Positions 46,802-54,222 of a stretch of DNA of 64,000 nt are shown piece by piece. A program made the translations under genes and the position numbers. Position 1 is the first letter of the stretch. Each line of letters opens with the position of its first letter. The notes under the pieces were generated by a model. That model ran no database searches, was not told where the DNA came from, and saw only the letters and a program-made list of their open reading frames with translations. The stretch is from Mesorhizobium kowhaii (GTDB lineage Bacteria > Pseudomonadota > Alphaproteobacteria > Rhizobiales > Rhizobiaceae): NCBI RefSeq assembly GCF_003253745.1, contig NZ_MZXV01000072.1, positions 28,387 through 92,386 of the forward strand, given 5' to 3'.

Positions 46802-47530
46802 TTAGGTGAAGAGGGATGGCTTGGATAGTGCAAGCCGAATGGCTGCCTGAATAGCCGTCTTCACGCCAAGCTTCTTCCTGGCGTTATCCCGATGATAGGC
46901 TGCGGTGTGCCGACTGATTCCCAAGATGCGGCCGATTTCCCACGCCGTCTTTCCGCGAGCCGCCCACTTCAGACACTCGATTTCCCTTCGCGATAGGGCA
47001 ACGCCATCCACGATCCTGCCGTCGGCCAACTTGCGACTGGCATGAAGATGGAAGAGGATCGCGATGAGCTGCAGCACGCGGTCATATCGGTCAATCAGGC
47101 GGAAGAACAGTGGTCGCCTTTCATCCGAGGCGAAGGTCAGTGCTGCAAACGTACCGGTGCTGTCATGGATCGGGATCGTGAAGCCGCAGTGAATGCCAAA
47201 TTGCGTCGCCTCATCCATCAATTGTCGCTGCTGCGTCGACAGTTCGAGATCAGCACCGTGCGCATCCCAGTTGAATGGTTCCCGACCACCACGCGCCTGA
47301 TGGATAACTGGGTCAATCTTTTCATACCGACTGTGAAGGTAGTGAGATTTCCAGGATTGAGGGTAGGTGGAAATCAGGCGCACCTTGCGGCCCTTGCCAG
47401 GCGAAGGGAAAAGATAGGCGAAAGACGGCAAGTCGAGGGAAGAGGCAATCTCGCCCAGAGCGTTGCGCAGGTCCGTCGCGTCAGCGCTGTCTGCGATTTG
47501 CTCTACAAATCTATGAAAAGCGTCTTGCAT
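46802..47530 (-). CDS. traR: TraR, LuxR-family quorum-sensing activator
   Basis: A 242-residue LuxR protein. Signal-binding domain with the conserved Trp, Tyr, Asp and Trp: PQSWKSHYLHSRYEKIDPVI and EPFNWD. C-terminal HTH: LSRREIECLKWAARGKTAWE, IGRILGISRHTAAYHRDNAR. Start at ATG 47530 (MQDAFHRFVEQ) rather than the in-frame ATG at 47596. With acyl-HSL it would activate the tra genes; QseM would hold it inactive. Confidence 0.92.
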   Translation of the reverse strand: MQDAFHRFVEQIADSADATDLRNALGEIASSLDLPSFAYLFPSPGKGRKVRLISTYPQSWKSHYLHSRYEKIDPVIHQARGGREPFNWDAHGADLELSTQQRQLMDEATQFGIHCGFTIPIHDSTGTFAALTFASDERRPLFFRLIDRYDRVLQLIAILFHLHASRKLADGRIVDGVALSRREIECLKWAARGKTAWEIGRILGISRHTAAYHRDNARKKLGVKTAIQAAIRLALSKPSLFT

Positions 47531-47710
47531 AACTAAACTGCAGTGAGTTCTGGCCCCCCATATCGGAGCCGAGACGGGTCGGCCAAAGCGCAGCAATTCA
47601 GGGTAGAAGGCCCGGCCGGAGACTGAGCTCCGTGCCGGGCCGGTGCGCCTTGGGAGGGCGATATGTGTTTCGACGGCGCTCTTATCGACACCAAGACCTC
47701 ATTCCAGTGT

Positions 47711-47733
47711 CAACTGTTACCAGGTGACAGTTG
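47711..47733. promoter_or_regulatory. Inverted repeat upstream of traR
   Basis: CAACTGT-N9-ACAGTTG is a perfect 7-bp palindrome about 180 bp before the traR start. A possible operator; it does not match the QseC operators. The rest of 47531-48069 holds no gene I can support. Confidence 0.4.
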
Positions 47734-48069
47734 TCCTCTTGGGTTTGCACTTCCTTGCGGTCGGAGTGTCTGTTTGCGGGCTGTTGAGACTGTCCCATAG
47801 AGGAGCTCAGCCTCACGATGAATTGCGGTCTGTGAGAGCGTCACCTCTACAATTCTTGCAGCAGCCCTACGTCACCGTCTCGGACGCGAAGGCGGTACTG
47901 TGTTTTTCGAGATTGGCGGCGCATTTTCGGCATCGGCTCGCACGGCCTCCATGCAAGTTGCCTTAAAAGCGGAGAGTGTCGCTTTGCGCGCGCCAACTCA
48001 TGACGCCACGGGCTGCCGGACGTGATATCCTGGTCGATCCGAGTGGGAGGCGTCATCCGTCACGTCAGA

Positions 48070-49476
48070 TCATATCGCGCCCTCCGCCTTCAGCGCGCGA
48101 TAGGTCGTATCGACTGATTTCGCGGTTGCGTCGACGATGATGTCGATCTCTTTTCGGGTAATGATCAGAGGTGGGGCAAAGCCGAGGATATCGCCGTGCG
48201 GCATGGCGCGGCCTATGACACCATTTTCAAACAGAGCAGCGGCGGCGCGCACGCCGACCTGAAGTGCGGGTTCAAATGGTACCCGCCCCTTCGGATCCCG
48301 CATCAACTCCACGGCAGATAGAATGCCGACGCCGCGAACCTCGCCAACAATGGGATGACGCTCCAGTTCGGCTTTCATGCGAGCTTGCCAATACGGTCCG
48401 ACGTCCCGAACATGTTCCAAGATGTTTCTTTCCTTTAGCAATTTAATATTCGCAAGCGCGGCCGCCGCGCAAAGCGTGTGACCGGAATATGTCCAGCCGT
48501 GGCCGAGTGGACCGTGCTTCTCCGTTCCTTGTTCCAAGACCGACCAAACGCGGTCGCCGATAATTGACCCGGAGATGGGCAGGTAGGCTGAACTCAAGCC
48601 CTTGGCGATCGTTACGAAATCCGGACGCATGCCATAAAGGTGGGAACCGAATTTCTCACCGGTCCGCGCGAAGCCGCAGACCACTTCATCGGCGATCAGA
48701 AGGATTTCGTACTTGTCGAGCACGCCTTGAATTGCCGTCCAGTATCCTTTTGGGGGCGGAACGATGCCGCCGGTTCCAAGTACCGGCTCTCCGATAAAGG
48801 CTGCAACTGTCTCGGGGCCTTCAGCGAGGATAAGGGCTTCAAGTTCGTTGGCACAGCGCCTGGAGAATGCTTCCTCATTTTCGCCGTCGTGCGCCTGGCG
48901 ATAGTAATGTGGCGTCGTCGTATGACGCACCAAATTCAAAGGCAAGTCGAAGAAATCGTGAAAGAAGGGCAGGCCTGTCAGGCTACCGGTGACCAGTCCG
49001 GACCCGTGATATCCGCGATGCCGCGAGATGATCTTCTTCTTTTCAGGGCGGCCGAGAATATTGTTGTAGTACCACACCAGCTTGATGTTGGTTTCGTTGG
49101 CGTCGGAACCGGAGAGGCCGAAATAGACCCTTCGCATGTTCTGACCGAAATATTCGACCACGGCCTCCGCCAAGAGGGCGACTGGCTCGGTTCCTTGGCT
49201 GGCATAGACGTGCGCGAACGGCAATTCGTGTGCTTGCCTAGCAATGGCCTCGGCGATCTCCGTGCATCTATATCCCATGTTGACGCAGTAAAGCCCTCCG
49301 AAACCATCGAGGCTCCTTCGGCCTTCGGTATCCCAGATATAGACGCCTTCCGCACCGGCCATGATCCGGTTTGGCGTTTCGCCTCGGCTGTGCTTGGCCA
49401 GATGCGTAGAAGGATGGAAGACAAAGCTTCTATCCTTCTCCCGGAGTTGCTCGGTTCCCAGATTGCTCAAGCGCAT
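48070..49476 (-). CDS. Class III aminotransferase, omega-amino acid:pyruvate type
   Basis: A 468-residue PLP enzyme: YIWDTEGRRSLDGFGGLYCV, PFAHVYASQGTEPVALLAEA, FGLSGSDANETNIKLVWYYN, the Asp motif LLIADEVVCGFARTGEKFGS, and the PLP Lys in VTIAKGLSSAYLPISG. The pattern is that of beta-alanine/GABA-type omega-transaminases that use pyruvate. Substrate cannot be fixed. A succinate-semialdehyde-type dehydrogenase lies 8 kb further on, which would fit GABA use. The 5' end and upstream region are duplicated at 55055-55258. A weak sigma-54-like element (CGGTATGCTAATTGCT, 49530-49545, minus strand) lies 50 bp before the start. Confidence 0.9.
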   Translation of the reverse strand: MRLSNLGTEQLREKDRSFVFHPSTHLAKHSRGETPNRIMAGAEGVYIWDTEGRRSLDGFGGLYCVNMGYRCTEIAEAIARQAHELPFAHVYASQGTEPVALLAEAVVEYFGQNMRRVYFGLSGSDANETNIKLVWYYNNILGRPEKKKIISRHRGYHGSGLVTGSLTGLPFFHDFFDLPLNLVRHTTTPHYYRQAHDGENEEAFSRRCANELEALILAEGPETVAAFIGEPVLGTGGIVPPPKGYWTAIQGVLDKYEILLIADEVVCGFARTGEKFGSHLYGMRPDFVTIAKGLSSAYLPISGSIIGDRVWSVLEQGTEKHGPLGHGWTYSGHTLCAAAALANIKLLKERNILEHVRDVGPYWQARMKAELERHPIVGEVRGVGILSAVELMRDPKGRVPFEPALQVGVRAAAALFENGVIGRAMPHGDILGFAPPLIITRKEIDIIVDATAKSVDTTYRALKAEGAI

Positions 49477-49637
49477 GGTCCCTCTCCTCGCAATGGATCG
49501 GCGGAGGGCACTCGGCCAGCCGCCTCTCTAGCAATTAGCATACCGCAAACGTCGCTTGAGTTTCGCGGGAATGCACGTCTTTAGCCGACGAATTCGCGGA
49601 ATTGGCATCAAACGCCGTGGAAACCAAGGCTTCGGCG
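49431..49637 (+). repeat. Direct repeat, left copy, flanking the Ubl cassette
   Basis: Shares with 55055-55258, in the same orientation, several near-identical blocks: GTTGCTCGGTTCCCAGATTG, TTTCGCGGGAATG, CGTCTTTAGCC, GAATTCGCGGAAT and CCGTGGAAACCAAGGCTT. It spans the 5' end of the aminotransferase gene, the divergent spacer, and the first codons of the mucR-like gene. Confidence 0.8.
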
Positions 49638-49935
49638 TTCAACGTTGTGATCTTTCGTGAGGTTCCCGCGGTGAACCCGAAGAGGTCAGTGTTTCCTGAC
49701 TACATCGTTTGCCTCGAGGACGGGAAGAAATTCAAATCGTTGAAGCGACATTTGGGTGTCCACTATGGCCTCACTCCTGACGAGTACCGTGAGAAGTGGG
49801 GATTGAAGGTGGACTACCCCATGGTGGCGCCGAATTATGCGGCCGCGCGGTCCGAAATGGCCAAGTCTAGGGTCTTGGCCGGAAGGCTGTTGCCGCCAAG
49901 GCAACCAAGAAGCCTGGAAAGCGGAAGGTCTGAAA
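49602..49935 (+). pseudogene. Second MucR/Ros homologue, N-truncated and frameshifted
   Basis: From the ATG at 49602: VNPKRSVFPDYIVCLEDGKK, FKSLKRHLGVHYGLTPDEYR, EKWGLKVDYPMVAPNYAAAR, then a one-base shift near 49870 after EMAKS; the true tail (GLGRKAVAAKATKKPGKRKV) is in the next frame and stops at 49935. The zinc-finger Cys-x-x-Asp is kept, unlike the copy at 37546. The oligomerising N-terminal half is missing, replaced by repeat sequence. No further gene is seen up to 50136. Confidence 0.75.
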
Positions 49936-50136
49936 TTTCGACATGTCCCACCCGGGCGCGATCTTGCGCAGCGGAATTGAGGAGTGCAGCGGCCGATGGA
50001 AGTCGGGTAGCGCTGTGTTCATGGCGCGATCCCGACTTCAGAAGCTGGATAGAAGCTTCCGCCAGTTCCATCAATAGCAGTGTGACGGAGCTGGATTACC
50101 AGTTTTCTCTGCGACGTGCCAAGCCGGGCAGCTTCC

Positions 50137-50658
50137 TTACGCGATCAAGCGCTCCAACTCGCGCATGGCTGTGGGAGCGAAGCGTCTTGCCTCCTTCGCC
50201 ACGTTGACCTCCAGAGTCGCCTTTGCCGTTTCATGCAGGGTGTGCTCCGGCTGATAGCCCTTTCGGCCCTCCAGCCAACCCAGGACATCGCTCAGATGCC
50301 ATAGCGCACCGTTGCCTTCATGCACAGGGGCTGGAAAATCGTTGTTGCCCAGCATTAGCTTGCGAAGGTACTGACGGGACACGCCCATTATTTCGGCCAC
50401 GTCCGTCAGTCCCACAAGGTCAGGCGTGGCTTCTACCAAGGTTGCGGTCGGGATAGCGGCCTTCACGTCTGCGAGCGCACTGCGGACGGCTTCCTGCGCG
50501 CTTTCCGCTTCTCGAGTAAACTCGAGAGCAAGCCGGCCGACAATGCCGATGCCCACAAGAGCATCGGTGCATCCAGCCTCGCCAAGACGCTCCACCAAGG
50601 CATCCGCGTCCTGATCGTCGTCCGCGAGACGGTACTTTAGGGTGAAAGTGTATTCCAT
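50137..50658 (-). CDS. HTH protein, antitoxin-like partner
   Basis: A 173-residue protein from the ATG at 50658. N-terminal 80 residues are a small alpha/beta domain (YTFTLKYRLADDDQDADALV, GIGIVGRLALEF); the C-terminal half holds a helix-turn-helix: VGLTDVAEIMGVSRQYLRKL, LGNNDFPAPVHEG, WHLSDVLGWLEGRKG. It lies 7 bp after a small basic Cys-rich protein; small protein followed by a DNA-binding partner is the layout of toxin-antitoxin pairs such as HicAB. Last gene of the leftward Ubl operon region. Family not firmly recognised. Confidence 0.55.
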   Translation of the reverse strand: MEYTFTLKYRLADDDQDADALVERLGEAGCTDALVGIGIVGRLALEFTREAESAQEAVRSALADVKAAIPTATLVEATPDLVGLTDVAEIMGVSRQYLRKLMLGNNDFPAPVHEGNGALWHLSDVLGWLEGRKGYQPEHTLHETAKATLEVNVAKEARRFAPTAMRELERLIA

Positions 50659-50665
50659 GACGATG

Positions 50666-50947
50666 TCACTCCTTGCCTTCAGCCGTCTCTTCGGTTTTCG
50701 CCTTATGCGTCGTGCAGTTATCGACAAGACGCTTCAGCTTCTTTGCTTCGTTGCCAGCGTTCTTTGGCGTGCTCCAAATGCTGGTTATGCAGAATTCGCC
50801 GCAACGACATTGGTCATCGTTATATGGGCAATACATCTTGCCCCAAGCGTGACTTCCACCTATTTCGATGCGCCACCCTTGCGCTTCGGCATGCCTGAGT
50901 GCGGCCTCAATTTTACGCGCCATCTGTACCCTCAATATGCGACTCAT
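50666..50947 (-). CDS. Small Cys-containing protein, HicA-like toxin candidate
   Basis: A 93-residue protein from the ATG at 50947: ARKIEAALRHAEAQGWRIEI, then GGSHAWGKMYCPYNDDQCRC, GEFCITSIWSTPKNAGNEAK, KLKRLVDNC. The helix-strand-GSH-strand order is reminiscent of HicA-type RNA-binding toxins, with added cysteines that could hold a metal. Starts 10 bp after the E1 gene stop, 7 bp before the HTH gene. Toxin role is inference. Confidence 0.5.
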   Translation of the reverse strand: MSRILRVQMARKIEAALRHAEAQGWRIEIGGSHAWGKMYCPYNDDQCRCGEFCITSIWSTPKNAGNEAKKLKRLVDNCTTHKAKTEETAEGKE

Positions 50948-50952
50948 AGAGA

Positions 50953-50970
50953 GGTTGTCAAGTGACAACC
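50953..50970. promoter_or_regulatory. Palindrome over the E1 stop, before the toxin-like gene
   Basis: GGTTGTCA-AG-TGACAACC is a perfect 8-bp inverted repeat covering the E1 stop codon and ending 5 bp before the start of the 93-residue gene. Good position for an autoregulatory operator of the HTH partner. Confidence 0.6.
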
Positions 50971-52514
50971 AATTCGAACTGACCAGCCGGATCGGGTGAC
51001 GGACCGTACCTGGCTCGATATACGTCTAGGTAATCGGCGTCTTGGCAAATGCACCGCCCTTGTGGATCCTTCTTCCGGCGTTCGGTGATCACGTCGCTCG
51101 GCATTTTTCGCAACAGGTTAAGCTTGGCCGTGGTCCAAGGCCTCCCTCGATGGCCTTCTGCCCGTTTGATGATCTCTCCAGCCAGCATGATCCCGGCCAT
51201 CGCGGACTGAAACGCCATCGGCACCTCCACCTTGACAGGACTCCGCCCGGCCGTGATTTCAAAGACAACACCGCCACAAATGGCCCCCTGAAAAAGAGCG
51301 CGCAACGGTCTGCCGACAAATGAAAGCAGAGGATCGATCGAGATGGCCAGCCTGCTGGCAATTTCCGCCATGAGCGCCACGTCGACAGGGCTTCCGTTGT
51401 GCAGCATGGGGCGCACCACCTCGAGCTTTCGATCCTCGAGGCCCAGCGCAGCGGCAATCTCGTCGTCCTGGTCGGGTACCGTTCCATTCGGCAGGTAGAG
51501 ACACGCCAGGCACGCCATGTCGTCGTCGAATCCGTGGTGCGATACTCCAAGGTCACCTCGCTGCGTCCAGGAGTTGATCGTCCAGTGGGGGAGCGCGCCT
51601 TGCACGGCGATTCGGTCCGCCGCGGAATCGAGCGCAACCGCCACATGCCGCAACGAGCCTGCTGGAAGCGCCTGCCATCGCGCCTCGTGCCCGACAACCG
51701 ACAGGCCGGGGTTGTTCTTGATGTATCGGCTGGCGAGCTTCACTTTACTCCGTCCGACATCCCGCTCGAGAGCCAGTACGTATCGCTGAAGGTTGCCCTG
51801 ATCGATCGTTTCCGGATCGACGACCTCAAGCGCCCCTGTCAGGCCCGAGATGCGGGAGAGCCCCCACACCGCGCCGTTGCCGATTGCCCCGAGGCCGAGC
51901 AGGAAAAGACGGTCCAGATCCACGTCGCTAGGAAGTGCCGGGTTCACCTGCGAGCCTGGTGCGTAGTCGAACAGTGAGAAGGCAACCGCCTCGTCGACCG
52001 ATGCCCCGTTCAGTTGCGCGCCGAAGACGGAACGGAACAGATTGGCGGCTGCGATGCACGCTGCGGCGCCGGCTCCGAGCGGGTTGTGACTGTTTCCCGA
52101 ACCGACTGGTCGCGACACCGACAACTTGGCGAGCCACCCGCCTGAACCCAGGAACAACTTCTGACAGGGAACATCAGGGATCGCGGAGCCGACCACCAGG
52201 CAATGGGAGAGGCCGGCCCCTCGGCGCGCCAAGGTGATCCGGCTATTTATCGAGCGCGCAAGCCTCGCGAGACCTCTCGCAAGCCTTGCTGCCTCCTCTC
52301 CCTCGGGAAGGAAGCATATCGAAGGATAGAGCCGCGCCAACAGCCGGACCAGCAGGTCTAGCGATGCCCTGCCCTCCGTCGAGCAAGCCTGCCCGTCGAA
52401 AGCAATTCCCACCACCAACCCATTGAGCAACCGCTCGAACTCCTGGACGTCGAAACCTTGAAGCACCTGGGAAGCGGCAGTGGCAGTACGGCCAAAGTAA
52501 CTCGCGAACGCCAT
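50958..52514 (-). CDS. E1-like ThiF-family adenylating enzyme of the Ubl operon
   Basis: A 518-residue protein. Residues 1-200 form an extra N-terminal domain; the E1/ThiF fold starts at about 200 with LFLLGLGAIGNGAVWGLSRI (nucleotide-binding GxGxxG), then EVVDPETIDQGNLQRYVLAL (the D and NLQR motif that binds ATP), VAVALDSAADR, and a CLAC pair at about 335-338 that could supply the thioester Cys. A C-terminal 150-residue extension follows. It would adenylate the Ubl C-terminal Gly and pass it to the E2-like protein. Starts 5 bp after the JAB gene stop. Not ThiF or MoeB of cofactor synthesis, given the added domains and neighbours. Confidence 0.85.
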   Translation of the reverse strand: MAFASYFGRTATAASQVLQGFDVQEFERLLNGLVVGIAFDGQACSTEGRASLDLLVRLLARLYPSICFLPEGEEAARLARGLARLARSINSRITLARRGAGLSHCLVVGSAIPDVPCQKLFLGSGGWLAKLSVSRPVGSGNSHNPLGAGAAACIAAANLFRSVFGAQLNGASVDEAVAFSLFDYAPGSQVNPALPSDVDLDRLFLLGLGAIGNGAVWGLSRISGLTGALEVVDPETIDQGNLQRYVLALERDVGRSKVKLASRYIKNNPGLSVVGHEARWQALPAGSLRHVAVALDSAADRIAVQGALPHWTINSWTQRGDLGVSHHGFDDDMACLACLYLPNGTVPDQDDEIAAALGLEDRKLEVVRPMLHNGSPVDVALMAEIASRLAISIDPLLSFVGRPLRALFQGAICGGVVFEITAGRSPVKVEVPMAFQSAMAGIMLAGEIIKRAEGHRGRPWTTAKLNLLRKMPSDVITERRKKDPQGRCICQDADYLDVYRARYGPSPDPAGQFELVVT

Positions 52515-52519
52515 TTTTC

Positions 52520-53158
52520 TCAGTCCACGATTTCAATCAAACGGTGGGCTGTCTGACAAGGCACCTCTAGCCAGCTACCCGCCGCATTGAGCCGATAGAC
52601 AGCCGTTGACGACAAATCGAATGGCTGGCTCGCGAAATCAGGAACGACAAGTGAGAGGCTGCCGATGGCCGTCGCTATAGCGTTCTCGTCATCTGTGCCG
52701 GAATGGTAGGCGTCAGTCGGATGGCTATGGACTTGGGCCAGGATTCGCAAATCGTTCTCAAACAACCACACGTTGAGACGATGCAGCTCATCGCCTTCAA
52801 TTTGCACGCCGACGCCGGATGCACTTCGAATGAGGCGCTGTTGCGGAATCAACGCGCGCTCGACTGTCGCCGTTTCACCCGCCGTCTTTCCCACCCAGAG
52901 TCCAAGCCCTTCGTAGCCAGCTTGCCCCACGGCCGCCAAATGCTTGTGCACGTCCAGGATGGCCCGGCGCGGAACTCGGAAACGTTCGACCCTCGCCAGC
53001 CCGGCTATCGAGGCAGCACTGCCCCGTCCACCTGGAAACCCTGGAACTGGAACTGTACCTGATAGTTGATGTTCCTGATCGGGTTGATGCCGCTCGCCCA
53101 GATTTGCTCCAGAATAAAATGCAACGAGCCTTCGCCAGAACGACGATGCAATAGCCAT
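52520..53158 (-). CDS. JAB/JAMM-domain isopeptidase of the Ubl operon
   Basis: Zn-dependent deubiquitinase-like protease. Motif residues: Glu in GYEGLGLWVG, then AQVHSHPTDAYHSGTDDEN, the H-S-H-P...S-x-x-D JAMM site. The domain starts at about VERFRVPRRAILDV; before it this frame has only one usable start codon, the ATG at 53158, which lies 153 nt inside the E2-like gene, and the 50 residues after it do not look like protein of this family. The true protein may start at an unusual CTG or be made as an E2-JAB fusion by -1 frameshifting at 53035-53041. Expected role: trimming the Ubl or removing it from targets. Confidence 0.82.
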   Translation of the reverse strand: MAIASSFWRRLVAFYSGANLGERHQPDQEHQLSGTVPVPGFPGGRGSAASIAGLARVERFRVPRRAILDVHKHLAAVGQAGYEGLGLWVGKTAGETATVERALIPQQRLIRSASGVGVQIEGDELHRLNVWLFENDLRILAQVHSHPTDAYHSGTDDENAIATAIGSLSLVVPDFASQPFDLSSTAVYRLNAAGSWLEVPCQTAHRLIEIVD

Positions 53159-53622
53159 GAGTCACCTGTGTGCGCTGGGTGATCGTGATATTCGCGAACG
53201 CCGGGCAAGCACAGGAAAGGAACCTCCTCCGGGCTATGCGCCTGGATCAGTTCCTGGAATACCAAACGGCCCTGTTGCCCCATCGCAGTGATTGTTTCCG
53301 GCGTCGCGTTCGCCATGCCGTCGAGCCGCAGCATCTTGAAGCCAAGGCTCTTCATCGGCAGCGCGGCGCCCGTAAACGGATCGACAAACGTTACCGATGG
53401 CGGGACTAAGTCATAGTTCGTGAAATCGAGGCGAACTGCGCAGACGATGGCCCTTGGGTTCAGCCTGGAACTGGCAAAGATCACCAGGACGCGCGGGAAT
53501 GCCGCCTCAACTGGAAACCAGCCCCGTCGGCGGTATTCGCCTTCGAGTTCCCTATACCGTGCGATCTCGCGATCGAACTTGCGCCGGGAGACCGCCTCGT
53601 CGACGAACTGGCCCTCTATCAA
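53005..53622 (-). CDS. E2-like / metal-binding protein of the Ubl operon
   Basis: A 205-residue protein. N-terminal helix then a beta-rich E2-like (UBC-type) body: WFPVEAAFPRVLVIFASSRL, NPRAIVCAVRLDFTNYDLVP, PSVTFVDPFTG. Near the C-terminus lies FLCLPGVREYHDHPAHTGDS with Cys138 and His146, 148 and 151, the conserved Cys/His cluster of prokaryotic E2-like proteins in Ubl operons. The start overlaps the Ubl stop (ATGA), so the two are coupled. Expected to carry the Ubl as a thioester on Cys138. Confidence 0.72.
   Translation of the reverse strand: MIEGQFVDEAVSRRKFDREIARYRELEGEYRRRGWFPVEAAFPRVLVIFASSRLNPRAIVCAVRLDFTNYDLVPPSVTFVDPFTGAALPMKSLGFKMLRLDGMANATPETITAMGQQGRLVFQELIQAHSPEEVPFLCLPGVREYHDHPAHTGDSWLLHRRSGEGSLHFILEQIWASGINPIRNINYQVQFQFQGFQVDGAVLPR
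53035..53041 (-). promoter_or_regulatory. Candidate -1 frameshift site in the E2/JAB overlap
   Basis: On the minus strand the E2 frame reads CAG GGT TTC, giving the heptamer G-GGT-TTC of the X-XXY-YYZ form. A -1 slip puts ribosomes in the JAB frame 28 nt before the E2 stop (53005-53007). Confidence 0.45.
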
Positions 53623-53924
53623 CCCGCAGCACCAGCCCTGAGGCTCAAGAACAGCTTGGTGCCGGCGACAAGTCCAAGGTCCTCGATCTTCTTGCTCGCA
53701 TCGAGAACGTTGCCTGCGGCGTCCTTCAGCTCCCAGTTCTCAGGTGGCTGTCCAACATTGCCGGACATTTCCAGGGCTTTCCCTATCACTGTATGAAGAG
53801 GTGCATTCACGTTGGCATCAACAGAAACGGGATCTCCATTCACGACGATGATGAGAGTGATCTTGTTTTTTGATCCCGTCGCCTGACCTGCAGCTGTTGT
53901 GGAAGTCTCATTAAGTTTTTTCAT
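53619..53924 (-). CDS. Ubiquitin-like modifier of the Ubl operon
   Basis: About 101 residues from the ATG at 53924 (in-frame ATGs at 53936 and 53999 are alternatives). A flexible Thr/Ala/Ser-rich N-terminus is followed by one beta-grasp domain: NKITLIIVVNGDPVSVDANV, APLHTVIGKALEMSG, PPENWELKDAAGNVLD, KIEDLGLVAGTKLFLSLRAG, ending AAG-stop. The exposed C-terminal Gly needs no trimming, so it is ready for activation by the E1. Only one Ubl domain is present, unlike the two-domain BilA of Bil defence systems. First gene of the operon. Confidence 0.82.
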   Translation of the reverse strand: MKKLNETSTTAAGQATGSKNKITLIIVVNGDPVSVDANVNAPLHTVIGKALEMSGNVGQPPENWELKDAAGNVLDASKKIEDLGLVAGTKLFLSLRAGAAG

Positions 53925-53999
53925 TTTCCCGCCCATAGAATCGAATGAATCGTATTTATTGTGCCAACCTGATGTATGCAGCGCGGATTCTCTCGCCAT

Positions 54000-54025
54000 G
54001 CAGATATATTTTGCAGATATATTTT
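54000..54025. promoter_or_regulatory. Tandem 13-bp direct repeat before the Ubl gene
   Basis: GCAGATATATTTT occurs twice without a gap, 75 bp upstream of the Ubl start. A/T-rich and sited like an operator or promoter core for the leftward operon. Confidence 0.55.
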
Positions 54026-54222
54026 CAAGCTTCGTTTTCGTCTACAGGCGCCCCCGATGTCGGCTGCCGTTACTCGAGCCCAATCATTCGTCGCTCTCAC
54101 CGAATCTCCACCCGACACCGGAAGCGAATCCTGTGCGCCTGCGCCCTTGCGGGATGAGCAGCCCAGTTCCCATCAATTCGACCGCCGCTGGCCAAAGCCC
54201 TTCGGAACTTTCAGCTTGGTTG

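Noticed and set aside
48000..48056. ATGACGCC ... GGCGTCAT inverted repeat after the aminotransferase gene
   Set aside because: Forty-one-base loop and no T-run; could arise by chance in GC-rich DNA.
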